This document shows positions 8,099 to 17,978 of a stretch of DNA of 35,626 nucleotides, piece after piece. Origin of the DNA: Alistipes sp. (GTDB lineage Bacteria; Bacteroidota; Bacteroidia; Bacteroidales; Rikenellaceae); contig JAITWH010000050.1 in assembly GCA_031285405.1 (NCBI GenBank), positions 1-35,626 on the forward strand. The letters run 5' to 3'. Under the pieces are notes generated by a model, which worked only from the letters and a program-made list of their open reading frames with translations, made no database searches and had not been told where the DNA came from. The first letter of the stretch is position 1, and every line of letters begins with the position of its first letter. The position numbers and the translations under genes are program-made.

Positions 8099-9865
8099 AT
8101 GAAACGATTGATAGCATTAGTACAGATCGCGTTGCTGGTCGGGGTTGTCGGCGCCAACTACTCGTGTGCGGATTTCCTCGAAAAGGCTCCGCCGCAGGTG
8201 ATCGGAGGCCCCTCGCTCGAAAACGCGCAGGGGGTGGAGGGGTTGCTCACAGGAACCTACTCCGCCATCCGCGGAACCGCAACGTCGCAGGCGGCACGCT
8301 TCGGCGCGTCGATGGCCAGCGACATCACATACGGCAGCATCGCCTCTGACGACGCCTATAAAGGTACCGACCCGGGAGACCAGGCGGCCAACTTCACGCC
8401 GCTCGAACGTTACGAGGCGTTGCCCGGAAATACCTACATGTTGGCTCGGTGGCAGGAGTGTTACGATGGAGTCGCTCGCGCCAACCAAACTTTGGACTAT
8501 TTGAGAACGGTGGTCGGGAACGGCGGCGGGATAACGGCCGAGCGCGCCCTCACCATCGAGGCCGAGGCGAGATTCCTCAGGGCGTGGTTCCATTTTCAGG
8601 CCAACAAGGTGTTTCGGAACATACCTTATATAATGACCTCGGAGGAGATGGGCGGAAAGGCGGTGGGAGAGATCGAAAACACAGACGCGGCGTGGAGCCA
8701 GATCGAGGCCGACCTGCAGTTCGCAATCGACAATCTGCCGACTAACGCGCCGACCGGCGAGCCCGGACGCGCCGACAAGTGGTCGGCCGAGGCGGTGAAG
8801 GCGCAGGTACACATGTACCAGAATGAGTTCGGCGACGCGAGGACACTGCTGGACGATATTCTCGACAACGGCGGATTTACCCTCGCCCCCAACTTCAACG
8901 ACAACTTCGACGAGGCGACCGAGAACAACTCGGAGTCGATCTTCGAGATGCAGGCCTCGGTCACGTCGACCAACCACACCGCCATGCGTTGGGGTGGGGC
9001 GATCGCTTCGGGCAGCCAGCCCGGGCTGAGCGGATGGGGTTTCTACCAACCGTCGCAAACTCTCGTCGACGCGTTTCAGGTGACGGAAGATGGACTGCCG
9101 ATACTCGACGTCGCCCGGCGCGAGACGGTACACAACGACATGGGCATCGCCAGCGACCAGCCCTTCACCCCGACGACTCAGCCGCTCGACCCGCGTCTCG
9201 ACTGGACGGTCAGTCGCCGCGGCATACCCTTCCTCGACTACGGACTGTGGCCCGGGGCGGCGTGGATCAGAAATCAGCCCAACGGCGGCCCCTACATGAC
9301 CAAGAAGTTTTCGAGCTACCGATCGTCTCCGCTGAGCAGCGACGGGTTGGGCTTCAACGGCCGCAACGTCAGACTGTATCGTTTGTCACACATCATCCTG
9401 TGGCGGGCCGAGGTGGCGGTCGAAGATGATCAGCTGGATCTGGCGCGCACTCTCGTCAACCGGATTCGCGAAAGGGCCAAGACCGGAGAGTGGGTGATGG
9501 GGCTCTCGTCCAACACCACCTTCGGCAGGGGCGAGGCGGACATCGTGGACATGTCGAAGCCCGCCGCGAACTATCGCATCGAGCCATATCCCGAGAGGCA
9601 CCCCGCTTTCGCTTCGCAGGCCGAGGCGCGCAAGGCTGTTCGCATGGAGATTCAGCTGGAGTTCGCGACCGAGGGGCATCGCTTCTTCGACCTGCGGCGC
9701 TGGGGCATAGATGTGGAGGTGCTGAACAGATTCATCGAGGACGACACGCAGTTCCGGACATTCATGCACGGCTCCAAGTACGCCGAGAAGAACAGATACT
9801 GGCCGCTGCCGCAAGCCCAGATCGACCTTCAGCAGGGGGTTCTTAAACAGGACTCCAACTACTGA
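8099..9865 (+). CDS. SusD/RagB-type nutrient-binding lipoprotein
   Basis: This 588-residue surface lipoprotein forms the lid of the SusC channel. I use the ATG at 8099 (MKRLIALVQIALL) because it begins a compact lipoprotein signal with Cys at residue 23. The lipobox NYSC is atypical. The upstream ATG at 8069 would add ten residues before the signal peptide. The N-terminal FLEKAPPQV is characteristic of SusD proteins. TPR-like helices follow (ARFLRAWFHFQANKVF), and the C-terminal SusD signature FATEGHRFFDLRRWG lies about 55 residues from the end, followed by RYWPLPQAQID. It is co-transcribed with susC and ends at a strong terminator. Confidence 0.95.
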   Translation: MKRLIALVQIALLVGVVGANYSCADFLEKAPPQVIGGPSLENAQGVEGLLTGTYSAIRGTATSQAARFGASMASDITYGSIASDDAYKGTDPGDQAANFTPLERYEALPGNTYMLARWQECYDGVARANQTLDYLRTVVGNGGGITAERALTIEAEARFLRAWFHFQANKVFRNIPYIMTSEEMGGKAVGEIENTDAAWSQIEADLQFAIDNLPTNAPTGEPGRADKWSAEAVKAQVHMYQNEFGDARTLLDDILDNGGFTLAPNFNDNFDEATENNSESIFEMQASVTSTNHTAMRWGGAIASGSQPGLSGWGFYQPSQTLVDAFQVTEDGLPILDVARRETVHNDMGIASDQPFTPTTQPLDPRLDWTVSRRGIPFLDYGLWPGAAWIRNQPNGGPYMTKKFSSYRSSPLSSDGLGFNGRNVRLYRLSHIILWRAEVAVEDDQLDLARTLVNRIRERAKTGEWVMGLSSNTTFGRGEADIVDMSKPAANYRIEPYPERHPAFASQAEARKAVRMEIQLEFATEGHRFFDLRRWGIDVEVLNRFIEDDTQFRTFMHGSKYAEKNRYWPLPQAQIDLQQGVLKQDSNY

Positions 9866-9877
9866 CACTGATGACGT

Positions 9878-9909
9878 GAAGAAGCCCGCCGAACTCGGCG
9901 GGCTTCTTC
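9878..9909. terminator. Bidirectional intrinsic terminator after susD
   Basis: GAAGAAGCCCGCCGA (9878-9892) pairs with TCGGCGGGCTTCTTC (9895-9909). It lies between the converging susD and MlrC-like genes. Confidence 0.8.
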
Positions 9910-9927
9910 TTGCAATAGCAACGGGGC

Positions 9928-11571
9928 CTATCGGCCGTAGATCTCTTTTGCGGAGGGCCAGAAGGTCACGTTGAGTTCTGGGTCGGGCATGTCGGGGTCG
10001 AGCGGGAACATCGGGCGGATGATCCCTTTGTAGGGCAGGCTCTTGAAGTCCTGGTCGACGCCGCCGCGGGTGGTGGCCATCACCCAGTCGGCTTGGATGT
10101 CGTACCAACGCGGAACCAAGTAGCCCTGCTTGACCATCACGATGTCCATCTTTTCGGGGTCGATGCCGGTGTCGGTCAGATTGGGGGTGGGCGACGAGGT
10201 GCCCACCACCACGTAGATGCTGCCCGTCTTGATGATGGCGATGCCGCGATTGCGACCTCCCATCGTCGCGCGACCCGGAGCCGCCGCCCGAGCGTCCTGT
10301 GCCCTCAACTCGGCCTCGGCGGGGGCGGGACTTGCGTAGACCACCTCGCCCGAGAGCAGCACGGGAGGTTCGTAGGAGTTGTCAGTCATGGCACCCACGT
10401 AGCCCTCGACCCTTGCACCGACTCCCGCCTCGCGTGCCTTTTGTACAAGTTCGTCGCCCGGGATCGAGCAGTAGAGCAGGCTCTTGCCGCGCGCAGATTG
10501 GAACTCGGGGCGCTTCAACACTCGCGCCAGAGTCCACGTCACCTCACCAGAGCCGCCGCCGCCCGGATTGTCGCCCATGTCGCTGATGAAGAAGGGTTTC
10601 TTGTTGCTCGCCAACGCCAGGTCGATGCACTCTTCCAAGGGGTAGCCCGGAGCTTCGAGGGTGAACTGACGGCGCGAGTCCCAGAACTTTTGGGCAAGGC
10701 GTTTCGCTCCCGCCTCGACCTGAGCCTTGTCGTCGCCCACCACCATCACCGAGCCCGAGTTGCGCCTCTCGTCGCCCCACACGTAGCCGATCCATACTCC
10801 CGCGTCGATGACGCCAGGCATCGCTTCGACCTCAGGCACCATAGCGTACAAAGATTTTGCCGGCTCGACACGAGTGCTCGACCACTCGCCCGACAACAGC
10901 ACCGGCACCGTCACCCAAGCCTTGTAGGCCGGACGCCCCTTGCCAGATTGCAGGCGATCCAGCAGGTTGACCACTCCGCGGCGATGCGAGATGCGGCTGT
11001 CGTCGTGCGGCGCCATGCGATAGGTGGTGATCAGGTCGGAGTAGATGGCGACCCTCGACGAGATGTTGCCGTGGAGGTCCATCGTGGTGGTGGTGAGGGC
11101 GTCGTTGCCGATCACCGCGCGAATGCGCTCCATGAAGTAGCCCTCGGGATCCTCGAATCCGTCGACGCTGCACGCGCCGTGCATGTAGAACCAAAACGCG
11201 TCGTAGGGCATGTTACGGCGCACCATCTCGACCGTGTTGTCGACAAACGCCATGAACGACTCCAGCGTGACGGGGCCGCGACCGCCGCCACCACCCATCT
11301 GCGCCGGAAGCCACACCGCCGAACGACCCATCAGCGAGTCGGGACTCAGATAGTTGGGCAGGGTGAGAGGTCGACCGACGATCTCCTGACGGTTGGGCAT
11401 GAAGACGCTGTTCTCGATCTGGATGCCGGCCACGCCGATGCGCGGCAGCTTCTGTTGCCCCGCCGCCTCCTGCGTTGCGGGCTGTTTTGTGGGCGGTGTT
11501 GCGTGTGCCGCCGTCTGCGCAACGAGTGCCAATGAGAGACACAGGACGATGCAAAGTGTAAATTTTTTCAT
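9928..11571 (-). CDS. Exported M81/MlrC-like (microcystinase C-type) metallopeptidase
   Basis: This 547-residue protein has a clear Sec signal peptide (MKKFTLCIVLCLSLALVAQTA), so it is probably periplasmic. The body resembles the MlrC/DUF1485 family of zinc amidohydrolases/peptidases. It has the N-terminal IGVAGIQIENSVF, FYMHGACSVDGFEDPEG, the putative metal-binding TMDLHGNIS, YRMAPHDD, and the glycine-rich DMGDNPGGGGSGEVTW. MlrC hydrolyses linearised microcystin and short peptides; most family members have no known substrate. An insertion of Gly residues (AQMGGGGGRGPV) separates the first strands. The 3' end faces susD, so co-function with the SusCD pair is possible but not shown. The leader carries four tandem stem-loops. 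Confidence 0.85.
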   Translation of the reverse strand: MKKFTLCIVLCLSLALVAQTAAHATPPTKQPATQEAAGQQKLPRIGVAGIQIENSVFMPNRQEIVGRPLTLPNYLSPDSLMGRSAVWLPAQMGGGGGRGPVTLESFMAFVDNTVEMVRRNMPYDAFWFYMHGACSVDGFEDPEGYFMERIRAVIGNDALTTTTMDLHGNISSRVAIYSDLITTYRMAPHDDSRISHRRGVVNLLDRLQSGKGRPAYKAWVTVPVLLSGEWSSTRVEPAKSLYAMVPEVEAMPGVIDAGVWIGYVWGDERRNSGSVMVVGDDKAQVEAGAKRLAQKFWDSRRQFTLEAPGYPLEECIDLALASNKKPFFISDMGDNPGGGGSGEVTWTLARVLKRPEFQSARGKSLLYCSIPGDELVQKAREAGVGARVEGYVGAMTDNSYEPPVLLSGEVVYASPAPAEAELRAQDARAAAPGRATMGGRNRGIAIIKTGSIYVVVGTSSPTPNLTDTGIDPEKMDIVMVKQGYLVPRWYDIQADWVMATTRGGVDQDFKSLPYKGIIRPMFPLDPDMPDPELNVTFWPSAKEIYGR

Positions 11572-11594
11572 TGGAGTTGTAGTTTAAGTTAGGT

Positions 11595-11690
11595 TTTTTG
11601 AGGCTTGTCGGCCCCGTTCTTTAGAGGTGTTGGCCTCGTTGTTTGAGGCTTGTTGACCTCTTGTTTAAGGCTTGTCGGCCTCGTTTCTTG
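11595..11690 (-). repeat. Four tandem 22-23-nt stem-loop repeats in the leader of the MlrC-like gene
   Basis: Read on the minus strand there are four degenerate copies of CGAGGCCGACAAGCCTCAAA plus a short A-rich end. Each copy can fold as GAGGC-loop-GCCTC, with AAACAA-type linkers between the hairpins. In copy three the stem shrinks to GAGG/CCTC; in copy four the stem has a G-U pair. The array lies between the predicted start of transcription (near 11712) and the ATG at 11571. Confidence 0.6.
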
Positions 11691-11717
11691 AGGGGATTTT
11701 AGTTGGGCAACGCCCCC

Positions 11718-11748
11718 GCAAGTTAGTAAAAATTTGTGGTAAATACAA
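11718..11748 (-). promoter_or_regulatory. Promoter for the MlrC-like gene
   Basis: On the minus strand TTG (11748-11746), 20 nt, then TAACTTGC (11725-11718), close to TAnnTTTG. It gives a leader of about 140 nt containing the stem-loop array. Confidence 0.4.
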
Positions 11749-11783
11749 GCGACGGCCCGAAGAAAAAAGTTTGACCGCCGCAC

Positions 11784-11816
11784 ATTGGCGGTTTTTCGAA
11801 AATTTGACTACTTTTG
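11784..11816 (+). promoter_or_regulatory. Promoter for the TPP riboswitch-thiD-tenA transcript
   Basis: TTG at 11785-11787, 21 nt, then TACTTTTG at 11809-11816. The predicted start near 11822 is only a few bases before the riboswitch. Confidence 0.5.
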
Positions 11817-11824
11817 TCGGAGAA

Positions 11825-11918
11825 ACGGGGTGCCGATGAGGCTGAGAATATACCCTTGAGCGGTGGCGGAAGGTCCGTCGAGCCCTCGAAACCTGATCCG
11901 GATAATGCCGGCGTAGGA
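11825..11918 (+). promoter_or_regulatory. TPP (THI-box) riboswitch
   Basis: The conserved thiamin-pyrophosphate aptamer elements are all present in order: GGGGTGCC, then GGCTGAGA (pyrimidine-sensing side), ACCC, ACCTGATCCGGATAATGCC (pyrophosphate-sensing side) and GGCGTAGGAAA. The variable P3 arm lies between 11858 and 11885. The thiD ATG follows 10 nt after the aptamer with no room for a terminator, so control is more likely at translation initiation: high TPP would hide the thiD start. It governs thiD and the downstream tenA. Confidence 0.95.
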
Positions 11919-11928
11919 AAAAAACGAT

Positions 11929-12783
11929 ATGACGAAATTCACTTACCCATCGGTAATGACCGTGGCGGGGTTCGACCCGAGCGGCGGTGCCGGCATTCAG
12001 GCCGACATCAAAACCATCTCTGCTTTAGGATGTTACGCCACCTCGGTGTTGACGGCGCTGCCCGTGCAGAACACCTGTGGCGTGCGGTCGATCCACTCGA
12101 TTCCGCTTGAGGTCGTCGGCGAACAGATTCGTGCTGTGATGGATGACATTGTGCCTCAGGCTATTAAGATCGGGATGGTGCATAGCTCCGAGCTGGTCGA
12201 TGTTATTGTGGAGGGGCTGGGGGAGTATGCAAGTGCGGGCGGTGAAGTTGACGCCGGTTGGCGCGACCGCATAGTTTTCGACCCCGTGATGGTGGCGACG
12301 AGCGGCCACAAACTGATTGAGGATCAGACGATAAGTGCGATTGCCGAGCGACTGTTCCCACTCGCCGCGATCATAACCCCCAACATGGACGAGGCGGCGG
12401 TGCTGGCCGAGATGGCGATCGAGACGGTCGATGACATGTATGTCGCTGGCCGAAAGATACTTGCGCTCGGGTGTAGGGCGCTGCTACTCAAGGGCGGGCA
12501 CCTGCGAACGGCGCAGCTCACGTCGCTGTTTTTTGCCCCCGACGGCAGCGTAACAGAGTTGCACTCACCGCGTTACGACACCCACAACACCCACGGGTCG
12601 GGCTGCACCCTCTCGTCTGCCATCGCCAGTTTTCTGGCGCGCGGCGAGTCGCTGCCCGATGCCGTCGCCCGCGCGCAAAGCTATGTCACAGAGGCGATCA
12701 GGTGCGGCCGCGACGTGACCATCGGCCGCGGCAACGGTCCACTCAACCACTTCCACAATCCCGAAAAATTAATCCTCAATTAA
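11929..12783 (+). CDS. thiD: Hydroxymethylpyrimidine / HMP-phosphate kinase
   Basis: This 284-residue ribokinase-fold enzyme phosphorylates HMP to HMP-P and then HMP-PP, the pyrimidine half of thiamin. The N-terminal MTVAGFDPSGGAGIQADIK and the following SALGCYATSVLTALPVQNT are diagnostic for ThiD. DPVMVATSGHKL lies mid-protein, and the ATP-binding and catalytic THGSGCTLSSAIASFLARG lies near the C-terminus, where the anion-hole GSGC precedes the catalytic position. Length fits a standalone ThiD (about 265-285). It is the first gene after the TPP riboswitch and lies 2 nt before tenA. No other thi genes are nearby, so this operon looks like pyrimidine salvage; de novo genes would lie elsewhere, if present. 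Confidence 0.97.
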   Translation: MTKFTYPSVMTVAGFDPSGGAGIQADIKTISALGCYATSVLTALPVQNTCGVRSIHSIPLEVVGEQIRAVMDDIVPQAIKIGMVHSSELVDVIVEGLGEYASAGGEVDAGWRDRIVFDPVMVATSGHKLIEDQTISAIAERLFPLAAIITPNMDEAAVLAEMAIETVDDMYVAGRKILALGCRALLLKGGHLRTAQLTSLFFAPDGSVTELHSPRYDTHNTHGSGCTLSSAIASFLARGESLPDAVARAQSYVTEAIRCGRDVTIGRGNGPLNHFHNPEKLILN

Positions 12784-12785
12784 AC

Positions 12786-13454
12786 ATGAAATGGTCAGAA
12801 CAAACATGGGCTAAGACTGCCCATATCTATCAGTCAATCACCGAGATGCCCTTCATCGCCGAGCTTGCCGACGGGTCGCTGCCGCGCGAAAAATTTCTCT
12901 ATTACATCGCGCAGGACGACATCTATCTGCACTCCTACGCCCAGGCGCTCGCCATGATCGCAGCCAAGGCGCCCACGCCCGAGGAGTCGATGGCCTTCGC
13001 CAAGTATGCCGAGATCGCGCTCTTCTCGGAGCAGGAGATGCACCGGACGTTCTTCGCGGAGTCGCCGAGTGCCGCTGCTCCGGCCGAAATAGGGCCGGCA
13101 TGCCACCACTACACAAGTTTCCTGAAGAGCGTCGCCGCGACGGAGCCGGTCGAGGTGGCAATGGCGGCGGTGCTGCCCTGCTTTTGGATCTATCGCGAGG
13201 TGGGGGCGCACATCCACAGCCTCAGCGCAAAAAATCGCGCGAACGGCGCCGCCGAAAACCCCTATCAGGCATGGATCGACACCTACGTGGGCGACGAGTT
13301 CGACGCGCTGGTCGACGAGTGCATCGCCCTGTGCGACGCCGCCGCCGAGCGGTCGACCCCCGCGCAACGACAGAAAATGACCGAGGCCTACGAGTTCGCC
13401 GCGCGACTTGAGTTCGACTTCTGGGACGCCGGCTACCGACTTAGAAAATGGTGA
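12786..13454 (+). CDS. tenA: TenA-family aminopyrimidine aminohydrolase/thiaminase II
   Basis: This 222-residue all-helical heme-oxygenase-fold protein hydrolyses formylaminopyrimidine or thiamin breakdown products to HMP, feeding ThiD. The ATG at 12786 (MKWSEQTWAK) follows the thiD stop by 2 nt; the longer open frame from 12702 overlaps thiD and is not used. Nucleophile Cys132 is in AVLPCFWIYREVG and the active-site Glu209 is in RLEFDFWDAGYRL, matching C135 and E205 of the Bacillus enzyme by motif. Both catalytic residues are kept, so this is the TenA_C-type enzyme. Aromatic and acidic pocket residues are seen at IAQDDIYLHSYAQ. It shares the TPP riboswitch. Confidence 0.95.
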   Translation: MKWSEQTWAKTAHIYQSITEMPFIAELADGSLPREKFLYYIAQDDIYLHSYAQALAMIAAKAPTPEESMAFAKYAEIALFSEQEMHRTFFAESPSAAAPAEIGPACHHYTSFLKSVAATEPVEVAMAAVLPCFWIYREVGAHIHSLSAKNRANGAAENPYQAWIDTYVGDEFDALVDECIALCDAAAERSTPAQRQKMTEAYEFAARLEFDFWDAGYRLRKW

Positions 13455-13485
13455 ACCACCGTCGCCGATTGTGCAACACACACAA

Positions 13486-13512
13486 AGAAAGCCTCCCAAG
13501 GGGAGGCTTTCT
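13486..13512 (+). terminator. Intrinsic terminator after tenA
   Basis: AGAAAGCCTCCC (13486-13497) pairs with GGGAGGCTTTCT (13501-13512) over a 3-nt loop. T-rich bases follow. Confidence 0.75.
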
Positions 13513-13542
13513 CATTTAGCATAGCAAAATTCCGCGTTAGCA

Positions 13543-13565
13543 AAATCCGCCGCCGGCGTTCCGGC
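13543..13565 (+). repeat. Palindromic repeat, copy 1 (intergenic)
   Basis: AAATCCGCC followed by GCCGGCGTTCCGGC (13552-13565). The palindrome has a 5-bp GCCGG/CCGGC stem. It lies 3 nt from the stop codon of the oxidoreductase gene and next to a GCGTTAGC word at 13534. Confidence 0.7.
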
Positions 13566-13568
13566 AGA

Positions 13569-14897
13569 TTAAAGGGAGTATCCCGCCCGATACTGATAGT
13601 GAAGACGCGACGTGGCTTCGGTGTCGTTGCCCATAAACTTCTGCACGATGGGGTTCCACTTCAGCGGCCTGCCCAATTCGTAGGCGATGTTACCCAAGTT
13701 ACACACTGTGCACGAGCTGTGGCCGATCTCAACAGTCACGTTGGGGTCGCGGCGGCTGCGCATCGAGTTGATGAATGTCTGCATGTGGGGCACGTTGGTC
13801 TCGTAGGGAACGTCGTCGCTCGCCGACGCCTTGGGCAGGAATGCCGGATCGGAGGCCAACACCTCGCCCCTGCGCACCTGGATCCATCCGTTGTCGCCGT
13901 AGAACTTGCAGCCCTGCTTCTTGCCGTCGAACTCCTGCTGTGTCATCACGGTGCCGTTGTCGTACTTGTACGTCAGGTGGTCGTGGTAGCTGAATCCCGG
14001 GGGAATGATCTCCACGGGGCCGCTGTCATCCTTGCCGAGTGCCCACTGCGCGATGTCGAACATGTGTGCACCCCAGTCGGTCATGTAGCCGCCGCCCAGA
14101 CCCTGGTACCATCTCCACGCTCCCCACACCTTTTCCCTCTCGTCGGTGGCGCTGATGATCGGGTTGAGGTCGTTGTTGAAGTGGAACTTCTGGGCCAACG
14201 GTCCGTGCCACACATCCCAGTCGAGACCCGCGGGAACGGGCTGCTCGGGCAGGTCGTAGGGTATCGGCGCGGCGGGATCGCCCACGTATACCTTCACACG
14301 CTGGATGTTGCCCAATCCGCCCTCGCGAATCAGGCCTGCCACGTGCAGGAACTCGGCCGACGATCTCTGCTGCGAACCCACCTGCAGGATGCGGTTGTTG
14401 GCGCGCACCGCCTCGATGAGCTGCTGCCCCTCGTAGATGGTGAACGTCATCGGTTTTTCGAGATACACATCCTTGCCGGCACGGCAGGCGGCGATCGCGA
14501 TCAGCGCGTGGTAGTGGTCGGGAGTCGCTATCACCACGCCGTCGATGTCGGGGCGGGCGAGCAGATCCTGATACCTTTCGTAGGTCTTCACGTCGACCCT
14601 CTGTTTTGCCTCGGCGTAGTGCGCCTTGACTCGTTTTTCGAAACGGGCTCTCTTGACGTCGTAGAGGTCGGCGCCCGCAACAACCCTCACTCCGGTGGGG
14701 ATGGCCAGGCAGCTCCTCAGCAGCGACATGGCCTGCTGTCCGAGGCCGATGAAACCGATGTTGATGGTGTCGTTGGCGCCGGTTTTACGTGCGCTGTTTT
14801 GCGTCGCCGCGACCAGTGTCGACGGCATAAGCATGGCTCCGGCAGCTCCGGCCGCGGAGAAACGGATGAAATCGCGTCTTGAAAGTTTTGTGCTCAT
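13569..14897 (-). CDS. Tat-exported Gfo/Idh/MocA-family NAD(P)-dependent oxidoreductase
   Basis: The protein has 442 residues. The N-terminus is a twin-arginine signal (SRRDFIRFSAAGAAGAMLM), so the folded enzyme with bound cofactor is probably exported to the periplasm. The Rossmann domain begins at INIGFIGLGQQAMSLLRSC, followed by VVAGADLYDVKRARF, VIATPDHYHALIAIAACRAGKDVYLEKPM (the EKP motif carries the catalytic-region Lys) and VGSQQRSSAEF. The C-terminal sheet domain has GGGYMTDWGAHMFDIAQWALG. This architecture matches Bacteroidota oxidoreductases related to GH109 enzymes. The substrate is probably a sugar or inositol derivative; the sequence does not say which. It lies downstream of gyrB but is separated by 145 nt of repeats. 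Confidence 0.9.
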   Translation of the reverse strand: MSTKLSRRDFIRFSAAGAAGAMLMPSTLVAATQNSARKTGANDTINIGFIGLGQQAMSLLRSCLAIPTGVRVVAGADLYDVKRARFEKRVKAHYAEAKQRVDVKTYERYQDLLARPDIDGVVIATPDHYHALIAIAACRAGKDVYLEKPMTFTIYEGQQLIEAVRANNRILQVGSQQRSSAEFLHVAGLIREGGLGNIQRVKVYVGDPAAPIPYDLPEQPVPAGLDWDVWHGPLAQKFHFNNDLNPIISATDEREKVWGAWRWYQGLGGGYMTDWGAHMFDIAQWALGKDDSGPVEIIPPGFSYHDHLTYKYDNGTVMTQQEFDGKKQGCKFYGDNGWIQVRRGEVLASDPAFLPKASASDDVPYETNVPHMQTFINSMRSRRDPNVTVEIGHSSCTVCNLGNIAYELGRPLKWNPIVQKFMGNDTEATSRLHYQYRAGYSL

Positions 14898-14930
14898 AAG
14901 TTAGTGTTGTTTGAGAAGTTGTGTCCAGTC

Positions 14931-15042
14931 TTAAATCTTAAATCATAAATCATGAATCATGAATCATGATTCAATGCGTGCTTCGCACGTATGTAGTTTT
15001 GCGTAGCCGATTCATTATTCATGATTAATGATTCATGATTGT
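14931..15042. repeat. Composite AT-rich 7-mer repeat between gyrB and the oxidoreductase gene
   Basis: Two blocks of TCATGAA/TCATGAT units (14931-14973 and 15009-15040) flank a GC-richer core. The core holds CGTGC-TTC-GCACG, an inverted repeat, and GCGTAGCC (15001-15008). The same order of parts (7-mers, GCTAACGC or GGCTACGC, AAAACTA, ACGTGCGRAGCAC, 7-mers) is seen at 22182-22290. Confidence 0.7.
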
Positions 15043-17127
<2,085 letters not shown>

Positions 17128-17143
<16 letters not shown>

Positions 17144-17874
17144 AAAATAGCCTTAATATCCAACTCCTCAACCCGCCCCTTGCCAAATCGCACCGTGCGC
17201 GAGGGGTACTGCTGAATGTTGGCCACGTTGTGGGTCGACATCACTATGGCGCATCCATCCTTGGCGATCGTTCCGAACAGCCTCATGATGCCGTCGGCGG
17301 CCTCGGGGTCGAGGTTGCCGGTGGGCTCGTCGGCGAGAATCACCACGGGGTCGTTCAACAGCGCCCGCGCGATGGCCAACCGCTGCTGCTCGCCACCCGA
17401 GAGCTCGAAGGGCATCTTGTACTCCCTGTTGGTGAGCCCCACCTGCCCCAACACCTCGTCGATGCGGTGCAAAATGTCTCCATTGTTATGCCAACCCGTT
17501 GCCCGCAGCACGAACCTCAGATTCTCGACCACATTGCGGTCGGGCAGCAGCTGGTAGTCCTGAAACACTATTCCCAACTTGCGCCTCAGCCGCGGAATGT
17601 CCCTGCGCCTCATCGCCGTCAGGTCGAACCCCGCGACGTGCCCCTCGCCCTCCAACAACGGAATCTCGGCGTAGAGGGTCTTGAGCAGCGTCGACTTGCC
17701 ACTGCCCACGCGGCCGATCAGGTAGAGCATCTCGCCGCGCGCCACGGTGAGGTCGACGCCCGAGAGCACCTCCTCGCCCCATTTGCGGCACGTGCGGCGT
17801 GTGAGTCGCCGCCCCTCGACGGTCGAGTGGAACACCCTCGCGCCCCGCAGCTCTATGACATTACCTTTGGGCAT
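17128..17874 (-). CDS. ftsE: FtsE-like ABC transporter ATPase
   Basis: This 248-residue ABC ATPase has Walker [10 protein letters not shown] (usual Gly-x-x-Gly-x-Gly-Lys-Ser form), Q-loop [13 protein letters not shown], signature [19 protein letters not shown], Walker [13 protein letters not shown] and the switch His in [22 protein letters not shown] and DEPTGNLDP are typical of FtsE and LolD relatives. FtsE pairs with the membrane protein FtsX in cell division and wall hydrolase control. No ftsX is adjacent; in many Bacteroidota the two genes are apart. An insert of about 15 residues ([16 protein letters not shown]) lies before the first core strand. The last residues (NHES) come from the intergenic 7-mer repeat. 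Confidence 0.8.
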
Positions 17875-17898
17875 TTTTCATGCGTCGTTGCAGACTTG

Positions 17899-17906
17899 CA
17901 AAGATA
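17899..17906 (-). promoter_or_regulatory. -7 element for the ftsE-like gene
   Basis: On the minus strand TATCTTTG, 25 nt from the ATG, fits TAnnTTTG. No clear -33 is seen. Confidence 0.4.
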
Positions 17907-17914
17907 ACAAAAAA

Positions 17915-17948
17915 ATAGTTATTAGTGGTTAGTTGTTAGTGCTAACGC
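17915..17948. repeat. TTAGTGG-type repeat with GCTAACGC
   Basis: Tandem ATTAGTGG/TTAGTTG units end in GCTAACGC (17941-17948). A near-identical arrangement, on the opposite strand, supplies the end of dxr at 33463-33499. Confidence 0.65.
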
Positions 17949-17978
17949 GCAAATTTTTGCACAACCGACACTCTACTG

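Noticed and set aside
10093-11535. 480-codon plus-strand ORF inside the MlrC-like gene
   Set aside because: It is antisense to a gene with signal peptide and family motifs; the translation looks random.
11589-11783. 64-codon minus-strand ORF with internal repeats of RPTSLK/KPQ type
   Set aside because: The repeats are explained by the stem-loop array in a leader, and the predicted promoter (11718-11748) lies inside this ORF, so its start would not be transcribed.
11814-12110. 98-codon ORF over the TPP riboswitch
   Set aside because: It overlaps the aptamer and runs out of frame into thiD.
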